This document shows positions 1 to 7,440 of a stretch of DNA of 18,625 nucleotides, piece after piece. A program made the translations under genes and the position numbers. Position 1 is the stretch's first letter; the number at the start of each line of letters is the position of its first letter. The notes under the pieces are model-generated. The model worked only from the letters and a program-made list of their open reading frames with translations, was not told the DNA's origin and did not search any database. Source of the stretch: Bacillota bacterium (GTDB taxonomy: Bacteria > Bacillota > Clostridia > Oscillospirales > Ruminococcaceae); NCBI GenBank assembly GCA_023429685.1, contig JAEZDF010000103.1, positions 1 to 18,625 of the forward strand, in the 5' to 3' direction.

Positions 1-988
1 TGCAGAGTATCGATACCTTAGATAAAGCCTCCAGCGTGCCCGTTCGTTTGATTACCGCGTGACGCAGGGCAAGGCGACGCTCCCCCATGCGCACCACGGC
101 GGTCTCGGCGGCGGTAAGCGGAATCAGTGTTAAGGAACATACCATTGCGGCAAGGATATCGCTAAGCGCCCCAAACGGGGTGTGGCTTAACGCTGAGTAA
201 ACGACAACCGCAACGACACACAAAAGCGCTGCGCCGATCATCACGGTTCCCATCTGCTCAAAAAAACTGCCCCTTTGCGTATACGACTCGCGCTCCCCGT
301 ACATTGAGGCAATCAGCTTGCCAAGCTCGGTCTGCATCCCCGTGGCGGTTACCACCGCGCGCCCACTGCCCGATATCACATCGCAGCCCATATGTACCAT
401 GTTAATACGGTCGGCGGTGGGGGTTTTGGGGGGCAAAAGCACATCCGCGCGCTTTAACCCGGGCATCGTGCGTCCCGTAAGAACCGATTCGTCGCAGCGA
501 AGACCGCTGCATTCAACGAGCCTCGCATCGGCGGAGATGCGGTCGCCCACCCGCAGAAGGATCAGATCCCCCGGCACAAGCTGCGAGGAATCCACGCGGC
601 TGGTCACCCCGCCGCGTATCACCTGGGCGGTGGGTACCGAAAGCTCGTTAAACCGCTTAAGCGAACGGTCGGCGCGGTATGCAAGAAACGCGCGCAAAAA
701 AACACTGCATAGCGAAAAGAGAGCGGTAAGCACTGCCCATGTCCAGTGCAGTCTGCCCATACAGGTAAGCACAAACGAAAACAAAAGCACAAGCAGCGCA
801 TTGACGCTTAAAAAGCTCATCAGTGCCTTTATAATATATTGTGGGTAGGTAAGGCGGCAGGGCGAGGATAGCACGTTTTCCCCGTGCTTTTGCCGAAGTA
901 TGGTGCAGCGATAATCCACAAGTCCGCTGCGTTCTCCTGTTCCGTAGGTCTTGCATAGCTGCCGGATGTCCACACTATGCCAGTTCAT
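1..988 (-). CDS. P-type cation ATPase, N-terminal part (partial, degenerate motifs)
   Basis: The first 329 codons are present; the gene leaves the window at base 1, just before the expected DKTGT phosphorylation site (last residues VSILC, next codon begins with A, which fits Ser of the usual C-S-D-K-T-G-T). The start ATG (988-986) has a GGGAGGG ribosome site 5 nt upstream. Visible in order: a short cation-ATPase N-terminal region (about 1-45), two membrane helices (about 55-105), the actuator domain (LVPGDLILLRVGDRISADAR at 137-156, then DESVLTG at 166-172), and two more helices (about 247-300). Known for P2-type pumps (SERCA-like): the actuator TGES glutamate drives dephosphorylation and the TM4 PEGLP glutamate binds the ion. 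Here TGES is TGRT (Arg173) and PEGLP is PLTAA (290-294). The frame is otherwise open and well conserved, so this looks like a diverged or inactive pump rather than a decaying gene. Substrate unknown. Divergently transcribed from the phosphohexomutase gene. Confidence 0.85.
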   Translation of the reverse strand, partial: MNWHSVDIRQLCKTYGTGERSGLVDYRCTILRQKHGENVLSSPCRLTYPQYIIKALMSFLSVNALLVLLFSFVLTCMGRLHWTWAVLTALFSLCSVFLRAFLAYRADRSLKRFNELSVPTAQVIRGGVTSRVDSSQLVPGDLILLRVGDRISADARLVECSGLRCDESVLTGRTMPGLKRADVLLPPKTPTADRINMVHMGCDVISGSGRAVVTATGMQTELGKLIASMYGERESYTQRGSFFEQMGTVMIGAALLCVVAVVVYSALSHTPFGALSDILAAMVCSLTLIPLTAAETAVVRMGERRLALRHAVIKRTGTLEALSKVSILC

Positions 989-1072
989 CGCGTCCCTCCC
1001 CACTCCCGCGGATGCTTATGTATATACGCATCTCTGGATGTGCAATAATTTGTAAAATATGATTGGGGCAAG

Positions 1073-1101
1073 TTTACATGTTGCGGAAAATAATATATAA
1101 T
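1073..1101 (+). promoter_or_regulatory. Sigma-70 type promoter for the phosphohexomutase gene
   Basis: TTTACA (1073-1078), a 17-nt spacer, then a perfect TATAAT (1096-1101). Transcription would begin near 1108, giving a leader of about 200 nt before pgcA. Confidence 0.75.
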
Positions 1102-1107
1102 AACAAG

Positions 1108-1312
1108 GGTCTTTGCATGGTGTAATACCCAAAGATTTCTACCATTTAGTATATCTCGCCGACCGCATGATTGCAAGCAAAGGTTAAAAAGCGGTTGTTT
1201 TGTCGGCGGGTGTCGATACAACCCTTTTTCGGATACAATACCCAAAGCAATAATTACGAGGTGTGCTGCAGGCGCACGCCCACTACATTTTGATATATTG
1301 GAGAAGAACGCA
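1108..1312 (+). promoter_or_regulatory. Structured 5' leader of pgcA
   Basis: This long untranslated leader can fold. CGCCGAC (1157-1163) pairs with GTCGGCG (1202-1208), with an inner CGC/GCG continuation (1164-1166 with 1191-1193). Further possible hairpins are ATGGT/ACCAT near 1118-1145, GGGT/ACCC near 1208-1224, and GTGTGC/GCGCAC near 1262-1278. The 11-mer AATACCCAAAG occurs twice (1124-1134 and 1237-1247). I do not recognise a known riboswitch class. No gene is seen in this stretch. Confidence 0.4.
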
Positions 1313-3028
1313 ATGGATGTTATGAAGCTGTACGAGCATTGGAGCACGCAGGAGCTGTCCGACCCAGACCTTGCGAGGGAGCTGCGTGAAATAGGTGGCA
1401 GCGCGGCGGAGATCACCGACCGCTTTTATCGCGAGCTTGAGTTTGGCACGGGCGGTATTCGCGGCGTGCTGGGTGCGGGCACCAACCGTCTAAACGTTTA
1501 TGTGGTGGGACGCGCCACACAGGGTATTGCAAACTGGCTTGGCGCCCGGTATCAAAACGCGTCGGTAGCCATCGCCTACGACTCCCGAAACAAGAGTGAG
1601 CTGTTTGCGCGCCGTGCGGCAAGTGTTCTTGCGGCAAATGGTATAAAGGCGTATCTTTACCCCGACCTTGCGCCTACCCCCATGCTCTCGTTTGCGGTGC
1701 GCAAGCTCGGCTGTCAGGCGGGCATTATGGTTACGGCATCTCACAACCCCGCCAAGTACAACGGCTTTAAGGTGTACGACCAGTCCGGCTGTCAAATAGG
1801 CCCCGAGATAGCCGACGTGGTGCTGGAGGAGATTGGCAAGGTAGAATACTTTACGGGCGTAAAAACCGTCGAGTTTGACCGCGCTGTGTCAGACGGCACG
1901 GCGGTGCTGATCGGCAATGAGGTATATGAGGACTACTACCGCTGCGTGCTTGCCCAGCAGCTCAACCCCGGGCTGTGCGAAGGGGCAAACTTTAAGCTGG
2001 TGTTTACGCCGTTAAACGGCGCGGGCAACAAGCCGGTGCGCGAGGTGCTTTCCCGCATCGGCATCACGGGCGTCAATGTCGTGCCGGAGCAGGAGAACCC
2101 GGATGGCAACTTTACCACCTGCCCCTACCCGAACCCCGAGATGCGTGAGGCACTGACACTGGGGCTTGCCCTGTGCGAGGAACTGGGTGCCGATATGCTG
2201 CTTGCGACCGACCCCGATTGCGACCGTGTGGGCATCGCCGTTAAGGGCGAAAACGGCATGGAGCTGCTTACCGGCAACGAGGTGGGTGCGCTGCTGCTCG
2301 AGTACATCTGCAAAATACGCGTTGACAAAGGGATTATGCCGCAAAACCCCGTTGCGGTGAAGTCGATCGTAAGCACCGAGCTTGCCGCCGCCATTGCCGC
2401 AAAGTACGGCGTAGAGCTGCGGGATGTGCTCACCGGCTTTAAGTTCATCGGCGAGCAGATTGCGCTGCTTGAAAAGGATGGCGAGTCGGAGCGGTTTATC
2501 TTTGGCTTTGAGGAGAGCTACGGCTACCTTGCGGGCACCTATGTGCGCGACAAGGACGCGGTGGTGGCATCGATGCTCATCTGCGAGATGGCGGCTTACT
2601 ATAAAACAAAGGGCAAAACCCTCCTTGATGTGCGCCGCGAGATGTACGACACCTACGGACGCTACGTCAACTTTATACAGAACTTTGAGTTTGAGGGCAA
2701 AAGCGGCATGGAGCGCATGAGCGAGATTATGGACACCCTGCGCGGCAACCCGCCTGTAGAGATAAACGGGAACAAGGTTGTACGCATCACCGATTATCAA
2801 AGAAGCATCAACCGCGATATTGCGGCGGGCACCGAGCAGGAGATACTGCTGCCAAAATCCAACGTGCTTTCGCTCTTTCTTTCGGACGGCAGCTCGTTTG
2901 TGGTTCGCCCGTCGGGCACCGAGCCGAAGATTAAGGTGTACCACACCAACATCGGCGCGACGTTTGAACAGGCACAGCAGCGCAGCACGGCGCAGCAAAA
3001 AACCGTCACCGCCATACTGGGGCTGTGA
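1313..3028 (+). CDS. pgcA: Phosphoglucomutase/phosphomannomutase (alpha-D-phosphohexomutase)
   Basis: The 571-residue cytoplasmic enzyme interconverts hexose 1-phosphate and 6-phosphate, probably glucose-1-P and glucose-6-P, linking glycolysis to nucleotide-sugar, glycogen and envelope polymer synthesis. All four family signatures are visible: the phosphoserine loop TASHNPAKYNGFKVY with catalytic Ser143, the Mg2+ loop DPDCDR (300-305), the sugar-specificity loop GFEESYGY (398-405), and the phosphate-binding loop RPSGTEPK (532-539). The length fits the PgcA-like family of Firmicutes. I chose ATG 1313 because GGAG (1300-1303) sits 9 nt upstream; an in-frame TTG at 1298 would overlap that ribosome site. 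The gene has its own promoter and a structured leader and is monocistronic as far as can be seen. Exact sugar preference cannot be read from the sequence. Confidence 0.95.
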   Translation: MDVMKLYEHWSTQELSDPDLARELREIGGSAAEITDRFYRELEFGTGGIRGVLGAGTNRLNVYVVGRATQGIANWLGARYQNASVAIAYDSRNKSELFARRAASVLAANGIKAYLYPDLAPTPMLSFAVRKLGCQAGIMVTASHNPAKYNGFKVYDQSGCQIGPEIADVVLEEIGKVEYFTGVKTVEFDRAVSDGTAVLIGNEVYEDYYRCVLAQQLNPGLCEGANFKLVFTPLNGAGNKPVREVLSRIGITGVNVVPEQENPDGNFTTCPYPNPEMREALTLGLALCEELGADMLLATDPDCDRVGIAVKGENGMELLTGNEVGALLLEYICKIRVDKGIMPQNPVAVKSIVSTELAAAIAAKYGVELRDVLTGFKFIGEQIALLEKDGESERFIFGFEESYGYLAGTYVRDKDAVVASMLICEMAAYYKTKGKTLLDVRREMYDTYGRYVNFIQNFEFEGKSGMERMSEIMDTLRGNPPVEINGNKVVRITDYQRSINRDIAAGTEQEILLPKSNVLSLFLSDGSSFVVRPSGTEPKIKVYHTNIGATFEQAQQRSTAQQKTVTAILGL

Positions 3029-3084
3029 TTATACGCAAATACGAATAACGAAGCCGGTTTGTCGGCACAAGGTGATTTTGGCAC

Positions 3085-3113
3085 TTGATTTTTCGTACCA
3101 TTTGTGATAACAT
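3085..3113 (+). promoter_or_regulatory. Promoter for rpmE
   Basis: TTGATT (3085-3090), 17-nt spacer, TAACAT (3108-3113). Transcription would begin near 3120, leaving about 145 nt of leader before rpmE. Confidence 0.5.
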
Positions 3114-3129
3114 CTAATTTGCTATGTTG

Positions 3130-3240
3130 GGAACGGACACACCTCGTTTGTGGGCTGTGTTTGACCGATAGGCGCAGGGCAGAGGTTGCTTCGCCTTCTG
3201 CTATAAGCTGCGCGGGTCCTTTTTGAAGGGCGCAAGGTGC
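3130..3240 (+). promoter_or_regulatory. Structured leader of rpmE (candidate L31 leader RNA)
   Basis: A strong two-part stem is visible: GCGCAG (3172-3177) with CTGCGC (3208-3213), and inside it GCAGAGG (3179-3185) with CCTTCTGC (3194-3201). A smaller upstream helix pairs ACACA with TGTGT around 3136-3161, and CCTTTTTGAAGG follows near 3218-3229. Known: bacterial ribosomal protein genes often carry leaders bound by their own product, and L31 leaders have been described for Firmicutes. That this is one of them is inference. Confidence 0.4.
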
Positions 3241-3266
3241 TGCGGGGCGGATGGGAGGGTTTTATT

Positions 3267-3473
3267 GTGAAGAACGGCATTCATCCTGAGTACAAAGCCA
3301 CCACGATTACCTGTGCATGCGGTAACGTCATTGACACAGCATCGACCAAAGAGAATATCCGTGTGGAAATCTGCTCAAAGTGTCATCCCTTTTTCACCGG
3401 CAAGCAGAAGCTGGTGGATGCGGGCGGACGCGTTGATCGCTTCAATAAGCGTTTTGGTCGCGACGGTAAATAG
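3267..3473 (+). CDS. rpmE: 50S ribosomal protein L31, zinc-binding form
   Basis: The 68-residue protein of the large ribosomal subunit helps bridge the subunits. It begins with the typical GIHPEYK and has four cysteines placed for zinc binding: Cys16 and Cys18 in CACGN, Cys36 and Cys39 in CSKCHPF. This is the C+ (zinc-containing) form, as opposed to the zinc-free paralogue made under zinc starvation in some bacteria. I chose GTG 3267 because GGGAGGG (3253-3259) lies 7 nt upstream and the family starts just before KNGIHPEY; an upstream GTG at 3237 in the same frame would add ten residues not seen in L31. It has its own promoter and is followed directly by a strong terminator, so it is probably a single-gene unit. 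Confidence 0.96.
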   Translation: MKNGIHPEYKATTITCACGNVIDTASTKENIRVEICSKCHPFFTGKQKLVDAGGRVDRFNKRFGRDGK

Positions 3474-3509
3474 TGCCACGAATTGGCTTTGGCATTGAGA
3501 CGGTATTGT

Positions 3510-3540
3510 TTAGGCGGTGTTTTTGACACCGCCTAATTTG
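3510..3540 (+). terminator. Rho-independent terminator after rpmE
   Basis: A perfect 11-bp stem, TTAGGCGGTGT (3510-3520) with ACACCGCCTAA (3526-3536), with a 5-nt loop and a short TTTG tail. Confidence 0.8.
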
Positions 3541-3596
3541 CTTACGTATTTTAAGTCGTATTAAACGACGGGTTGTGCGCAGACGGGTGGGTAGAC

Positions 3597-4214
3597 ATGC
3601 AGTATAAAACGATTCGCGCTGGGGCCAAAGACGAGTTTGTCGAGCAGCGCTCACGGTTCATCGGGCGCATTACGCCGGTTACGACAGAGGACGAGGCAAC
3701 CACGTTTATCGGTAGCGTAAAGGCGCAGGAGCGCGACGCCCGCCATAACGTGTTTGCCTATGTGCTAAAAAACGGCGTGCGCCGCTGTTCGGACGACGGC
3801 GAGCCGTCGGGTACTGGCGGGGTTCCCGCGCTTGAGGTATTGGTGCGCGAGGGGCTTTGCGATGTCGCCGTAGTCATTACCCGTTACTTTGGCGGGATAC
3901 TACTTGGCGCAGGCGGACTGGTTCGCGCCTATTCCCACGCCGCTAAGCTTGCGGTAGACGCCGCCGAGGCGGTTATCATAAGCGAGTGCCGGGTGCTCCG
4001 CCTTGAGATGGCGTACCCGTTTTACGGCGGGGTGCAGCGGGTTTTACCCCGTTACAACGCCCGCATGCAGGACAGCGACTTCGGCGCAGCGGTACGGCTG
4101 GATGTACTAATTCGCGCCGAACGAGTGCAGGCGTTTGCCGACGAGATTACCGAGCTTGGCGCGGGCAGTATCCCCGTTACCGAGCTTTCGACTGTTTTTA
4201 GCGAGCTAGAGTAA
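3597..4214 (+). CDS. yigZ: YigZ/IMPACT family protein
   Basis: The 205-residue protein belongs to the YigZ/IMPACT (UPF0029) family. The family hallmarks are clear: SRFIGRITPV near the start, RCSDDGEPSGTGG in the centre, and the block TRYFGGILLGAGGLVRAYSH. The N-terminal UPF0029 domain covers roughly residues 12-120; the rest is the small C-terminal domain found in bacterial members. The eukaryotic relative IMPACT inhibits the kinase GCN2; the bacterial role is poorly defined, with a link to translation suggested. Start ATG 3597 has a GGGTGGG-like site shortly upstream and gives the usual N-terminus (MQYKTI); an in-frame GTG at 3573 is possible but less likely. It follows the rpmE terminator, and no clear promoter of its own was seen. 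Confidence 0.92.
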   Translation: MQYKTIRAGAKDEFVEQRSRFIGRITPVTTEDEATTFIGSVKAQERDARHNVFAYVLKNGVRRCSDDGEPSGTGGVPALEVLVREGLCDVAVVITRYFGGILLGAGGLVRAYSHAAKLAVDAAEAVIISECRVLRLEMAYPFYGGVQRVLPRYNARMQDSDFGAAVRLDVLIRAERVQAFADEITELGAGSIPVTELSTVFSELE

Positions 4215-4277
4215 ACTTTTTTTCAACAGATATCACTTTGTTTTGAAAAAATTAAAGGATTTCTCGCGTTTACTTAG

Positions 4278-4283
4278 TATAAT
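4278..4283 (+). promoter_or_regulatory. Possible -10 element upstream of dgt
   Basis: A perfect TATAAT lies 67 nt before the dgt start. The -35 position (AAGGAT, about 4255-4260) matches poorly, so this is a weak call. Confidence 0.35.
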
Positions 4284-4349
4284 AGGGTAAGAGCAATCTT
4301 CTTTGACATCTGTTTTATAAAACATAAGGCAAGAATACGGGGTGAAGAG

Positions 4350-5357
4350 ATGACCATTCGCGAGCAAACCGAGCTGTTTGAGCTGCAAACGCTCTCGCCG
4401 CTAGCCGCTAAGGCGTGCCGTTCACGTGGGCGACAACACGCCGAGGCACACTGCGAGCTGCGAACGGTATATCAGCGAGACCGCGACCGTATTCTGCACT
4501 GCAATGCGTTTCGACGCCTGATGCAGAAGACGCAGATGCTGTTAAGCCCCGAGGGAGACCACTACCGAACGAGGCTGACACACACGCTGGAGGTTTCGCA
4601 GATTGCCCGTACCATTGCGCGCGGGCTTCGCTTGAACGAGGATCTGACCGAGGCGGTGGCACTCGGGCACGATTTGGGGCATACGCCGTTTGGTCACGCG
4701 GGCGAACGCGCCTTAAACGAGGTGTGTAGCACGGGCTACCGTCACTTTGAGCAGAGTGTGCGCGTGGTGGAGCGGCTGGAGAAGGACGGCGAAGGCTTAA
4801 ACCTTACATATGAGGTGCGCAACGGCATTGCGTGCCACACCACCGGCGGCAATGCCGATACCTTAGAGGGGCAGGCGGTTCGCGTGGCGGACAAGATTGC
4901 CTACCTCAACCACGATATTGAGGATGCCATCCGCGCGGGAATATTAAGCGAGGAGAACATCCCTTGGCAGGTGCATGTGTCGCTCGGCAACAACAAAACG
5001 CAACGCATTACAACGCTGGTGCGTTCGGTCATCGGCGCAAGTCACGACCAGATTGAGATGGACGAGAAAACAGCGGATGCGTTTGCGCTTTTGCGCCGGT
5101 ATATGTTCGACACCGTTTACATCGACCCTGTTGCAAAGGGCGAGGAGCATAAGGCGGAGCATATTGTTAAGGCGCTGTTTACCTTTTTTATGAAAAACCC
5201 AGAGCGTCTGCCGGAGAATTACAAGCGCATTTTAGAGGCAGACGGGCAGGAACGTGCGGTGTGCGACTATATCTCGGGCATGAGCGACCGTTACGCCACC
5301 GCGGTATACAACGATATTTTTATACCAAAACCGTGGAAAACGGCGCTGTATGACTAA
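4350..5357 (+). CDS. dgt: Deoxyguanosinetriphosphate triphosphohydrolase-like HD-domain protein
   Basis: This 335-residue cytoplasmic protein is a dGTPase-like HD-domain enzyme, expected to split dNTPs into nucleoside and triphosphate and so shape dNTP pools. The family block near residues 51-75 is present (NAFRRLMQKTQ, then EGDHYRTRLTH). The metal-binding HD set is complete: His78, His107-Asp108 in GHDLGHTPFGH, and Asp181 in ADKIAYLNHDIEDA. The length matches the shorter Firmicute/Deinococcus-type dGTPases rather than the roughly 500-residue E. coli Dgt. The ATG is preceded by GGGGTGAAGAG. The gene lies upstream of dnaG and rpoD, an order common in Clostridia, suggesting coordination of nucleotide supply with replication priming. 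The exact dNTP preference cannot be told from sequence. Confidence 0.93.
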   Translation: MTIREQTELFELQTLSPLAAKACRSRGRQHAEAHCELRTVYQRDRDRILHCNAFRRLMQKTQMLLSPEGDHYRTRLTHTLEVSQIARTIARGLRLNEDLTEAVALGHDLGHTPFGHAGERALNEVCSTGYRHFEQSVRVVERLEKDGEGLNLTYEVRNGIACHTTGGNADTLEGQAVRVADKIAYLNHDIEDAIRAGILSEENIPWQVHVSLGNNKTQRITTLVRSVIGASHDQIEMDEKTADAFALLRRYMFDTVYIDPVAKGEEHKAEHIVKALFTFFMKNPERLPENYKRILEADGQERAVCDYISGMSDRYATAVYNDIFIPKPWKTALYD

Positions 5358-5598
5358 AGCGGTGCACAAAAAGGAATAATGATACCGTGTGCGAACATTC
5401 TATGTAGTATATTCGGTGGAGAAAACCCTTGTTGTTATGCGGTTTTTATCCGTGTTGAGAATTATTAGAATGCAAAAGTGTTCGTGTAGCAACCCTTTTA
5501 CAAAGTCATACGCCCGACATCTTACGGGGCGGCGGTGTTTTACCGCTGTGTTAGCAAGTGGCAATACAAGCAGGCGCGACAGGAAAGGGTGAAACGCT

Positions 5599-7362
5599 GT
5601 GGCAATATCCGAACGGTTTTTGGAAGAGCTCAAATACAAATCCGACGTCGTGCAGATGGTATCCTCCTATGTCACGCTTAAGCGCGCAGGTCGAAACCTT
5701 GTCGGGCTGTGCCCCTTTCACAACGAAAAATCCCCGTCGTTTACCGTGTATCCGGACAACCAGTCGTTTTATTGCTTCGGCTGCGGGGCGGGCGGCGATA
5801 TCATCAGTTTTATTAAGCGAATAGAGAATTTGGAATATATTGAGGCGGTCAAGCTGCTTGCCGACAGGGCAGGCATGCACCTGCCCACCGACGATCAGGA
5901 CGAGCGGGTACTCCGCCTGCGGGGTAAAATCCTTGAGATCAACCGCGAGGCCGCCCGCTTCTACTACCACATGCTCACCGGCGAACAGGGCAGAAACGCG
6001 CTTTCCTACCTGCGCGGGCGCGGTCTTGCAGACGCTACCATCACCCGCTTTGGGCTTGGTTATGCGCGCGAAAGCTGGGACGACCTGCTGCGCCATATGA
6101 CGGCAAAGGGCTACAGCGAGGAAGAGCTGCTGGCAGCCAACCTGTGCGGGCGGGGCAAAAACAACGGTCTGTACGACCAGTTTAGAAACCGCATCATCTT
6201 TCCCATCATCGACCTGCGCGGCAACGTCGTTGCCTTTGGCGGGCGCGACTTAGGCGAGCGAGGGCCCAAATACCTCAACTCCTCCGACACGCCGGTGTTC
6301 AGTAAAAGCAGAACGCTGTACGCCCTGAACATTGCCAAGGGCACCAAAGAGAAGCGCATGATACTTGCAGAGGGGTACATGGACGTCGTCGCTATTCATC
6401 AAGGTGGGTTTGACAACGCCGTTGCGTCGCTGGGTACGGCACTTACCGCCGAGCACGCGCGGCTGCTCTCAAGCTATGTGGGGGAGGTCGTTATTGCCTA
6501 CGACTCGGACGAGGCGGGGCAGAAGGCGACCAAACGCGCCATCAGCGTGCTGGAGCCCACCGGAATGCACATCAAGGTGCTTAAGATGGAGGGCGCAAAA
6601 GACCCTGATGAATTCATAAAAAAGTTTGGCTCGGCGCGGTTTCGCATGCTGCTCGACGGTTCGTCCAACGCCACCGAGTACGAGCTTGCAAAGACCAAGG
6701 CGCGGTACGATACCGACATCGCCGACGGCAGGGTAGGCTATCTGAAGGAAGCGTGTATGGTGTTGTCTGAGATAAAAAGCCCCGTGGAGCGCGAGGTATA
6801 TGCGTCCCGTCTTGCCGAGGAGCTCGGCATACAACGGCAGGCCATCGACGAGCAGATTAAAGGCATACTCGAAAAACGAAGGCGTTCACAGGATAAAAAG
6901 CAGCGCCGCGACGTTCGGGTGATGAACCCCGTACAAAGCGGCATGGACACGATAAACCCCCAACGGCAGGCAAACCTAAAGGCGGCAATCGCCGAAGAAA
7001 GCCTGATTGCAATGCTAATGAAACACCCTGATTATCTCGAACTAATCGACATGACGGTTACCCCTGACAGCTTTGTGACCGACTTTAATCGGCTGGTGTT
7101 TGAGCGTGTGACAGAGCGCATCCGCGAGAGCGGGCAGTGCAGCCTGACCGCGTTGTCCGGACAGTTTACCGATGCGCAGATTTCCCGCATTGCATGGATT
7201 TTGGCGCAGTCCGCCATCAAGAATTTTTCCCGCGAGGACGCACAGCAAAACGCCGAGGCGCTCAAACGCTGCAAGTCGGAAAAAACCCCCGAACAGGTGG
7301 CGAAGCTAGCCGGAGCAGAGCTTGAGGAGTTTGTAAAGAGTTTAAACGCAAAAAAGCGCTGA
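5599..7362 (+). CDS. dnaG: DNA primase
   Basis: The 587-residue primase makes RNA primers for lagging-strand synthesis at the replication fork. The N-terminal zinc domain has Cys38, His41, Cys59 and Cys62 (CPFH and CFGC). The RNA polymerase domain carries the conserved stretch YLNSSDTPVFSKS. The TOPRIM domain shows Glu258 in LAEGYMDVV and the metal-binding Asp302/Asp304 in AYDSDEAG. The last 150 or so residues are the less conserved helicase-interacting region, which contacts the replicative DnaB-type helicase. The start is GTG 5599 with AAAGGGTG about 8 nt upstream, giving MAISERFLEELK, a typical primase N-terminus. The 241-nt gap to dgt holds a short GCGGT/ACCGC hairpin (5532-5546) but no clear promoter, so read-through from dgt is possible. 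rpoD follows after 78 nt. Confidence 0.97.
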   Translation: MAISERFLEELKYKSDVVQMVSSYVTLKRAGRNLVGLCPFHNEKSPSFTVYPDNQSFYCFGCGAGGDIISFIKRIENLEYIEAVKLLADRAGMHLPTDDQDERVLRLRGKILEINREAARFYYHMLTGEQGRNALSYLRGRGLADATITRFGLGYARESWDDLLRHMTAKGYSEEELLAANLCGRGKNNGLYDQFRNRIIFPIIDLRGNVVAFGGRDLGERGPKYLNSSDTPVFSKSRTLYALNIAKGTKEKRMILAEGYMDVVAIHQGGFDNAVASLGTALTAEHARLLSSYVGEVVIAYDSDEAGQKATKRAISVLEPTGMHIKVLKMEGAKDPDEFIKKFGSARFRMLLDGSSNATEYELAKTKARYDTDIADGRVGYLKEACMVLSEIKSPVEREVYASRLAEELGIQRQAIDEQIKGILEKRRRSQDKKQRRDVRVMNPVQSGMDTINPQRQANLKAAIAEESLIAMLMKHPDYLELIDMTVTPDSFVTDFNRLVFERVTERIRESGQCSLTALSGQFTDAQISRIAWILAQSAIKNFSREDAQQNAEALKRCKSEKTPEQVAKLAGAELEEFVKSLNAKKR

Positions 7363-7440
7363 CATCGATAGCATATAAGAAATAATGAATCAGGGAATGT
7401 GTAAATAAGAGCCGCGGCAAGCGGCAGAATGGATGAAGCT

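Noticed and set aside
2012..2998. 328-codon open frame on the minus strand
   Set aside because: It is antisense to the well-supported phosphohexomutase; low-complexity His/Ala/Arg-rich product with no recognisable motif, as expected from GC-rich codon shadows.
4303..4331. TTGACA upstream of dgt as a -35 element
   Set aside because: No -10 hexamer at 16-18 nt; TATAAA lies far too close.
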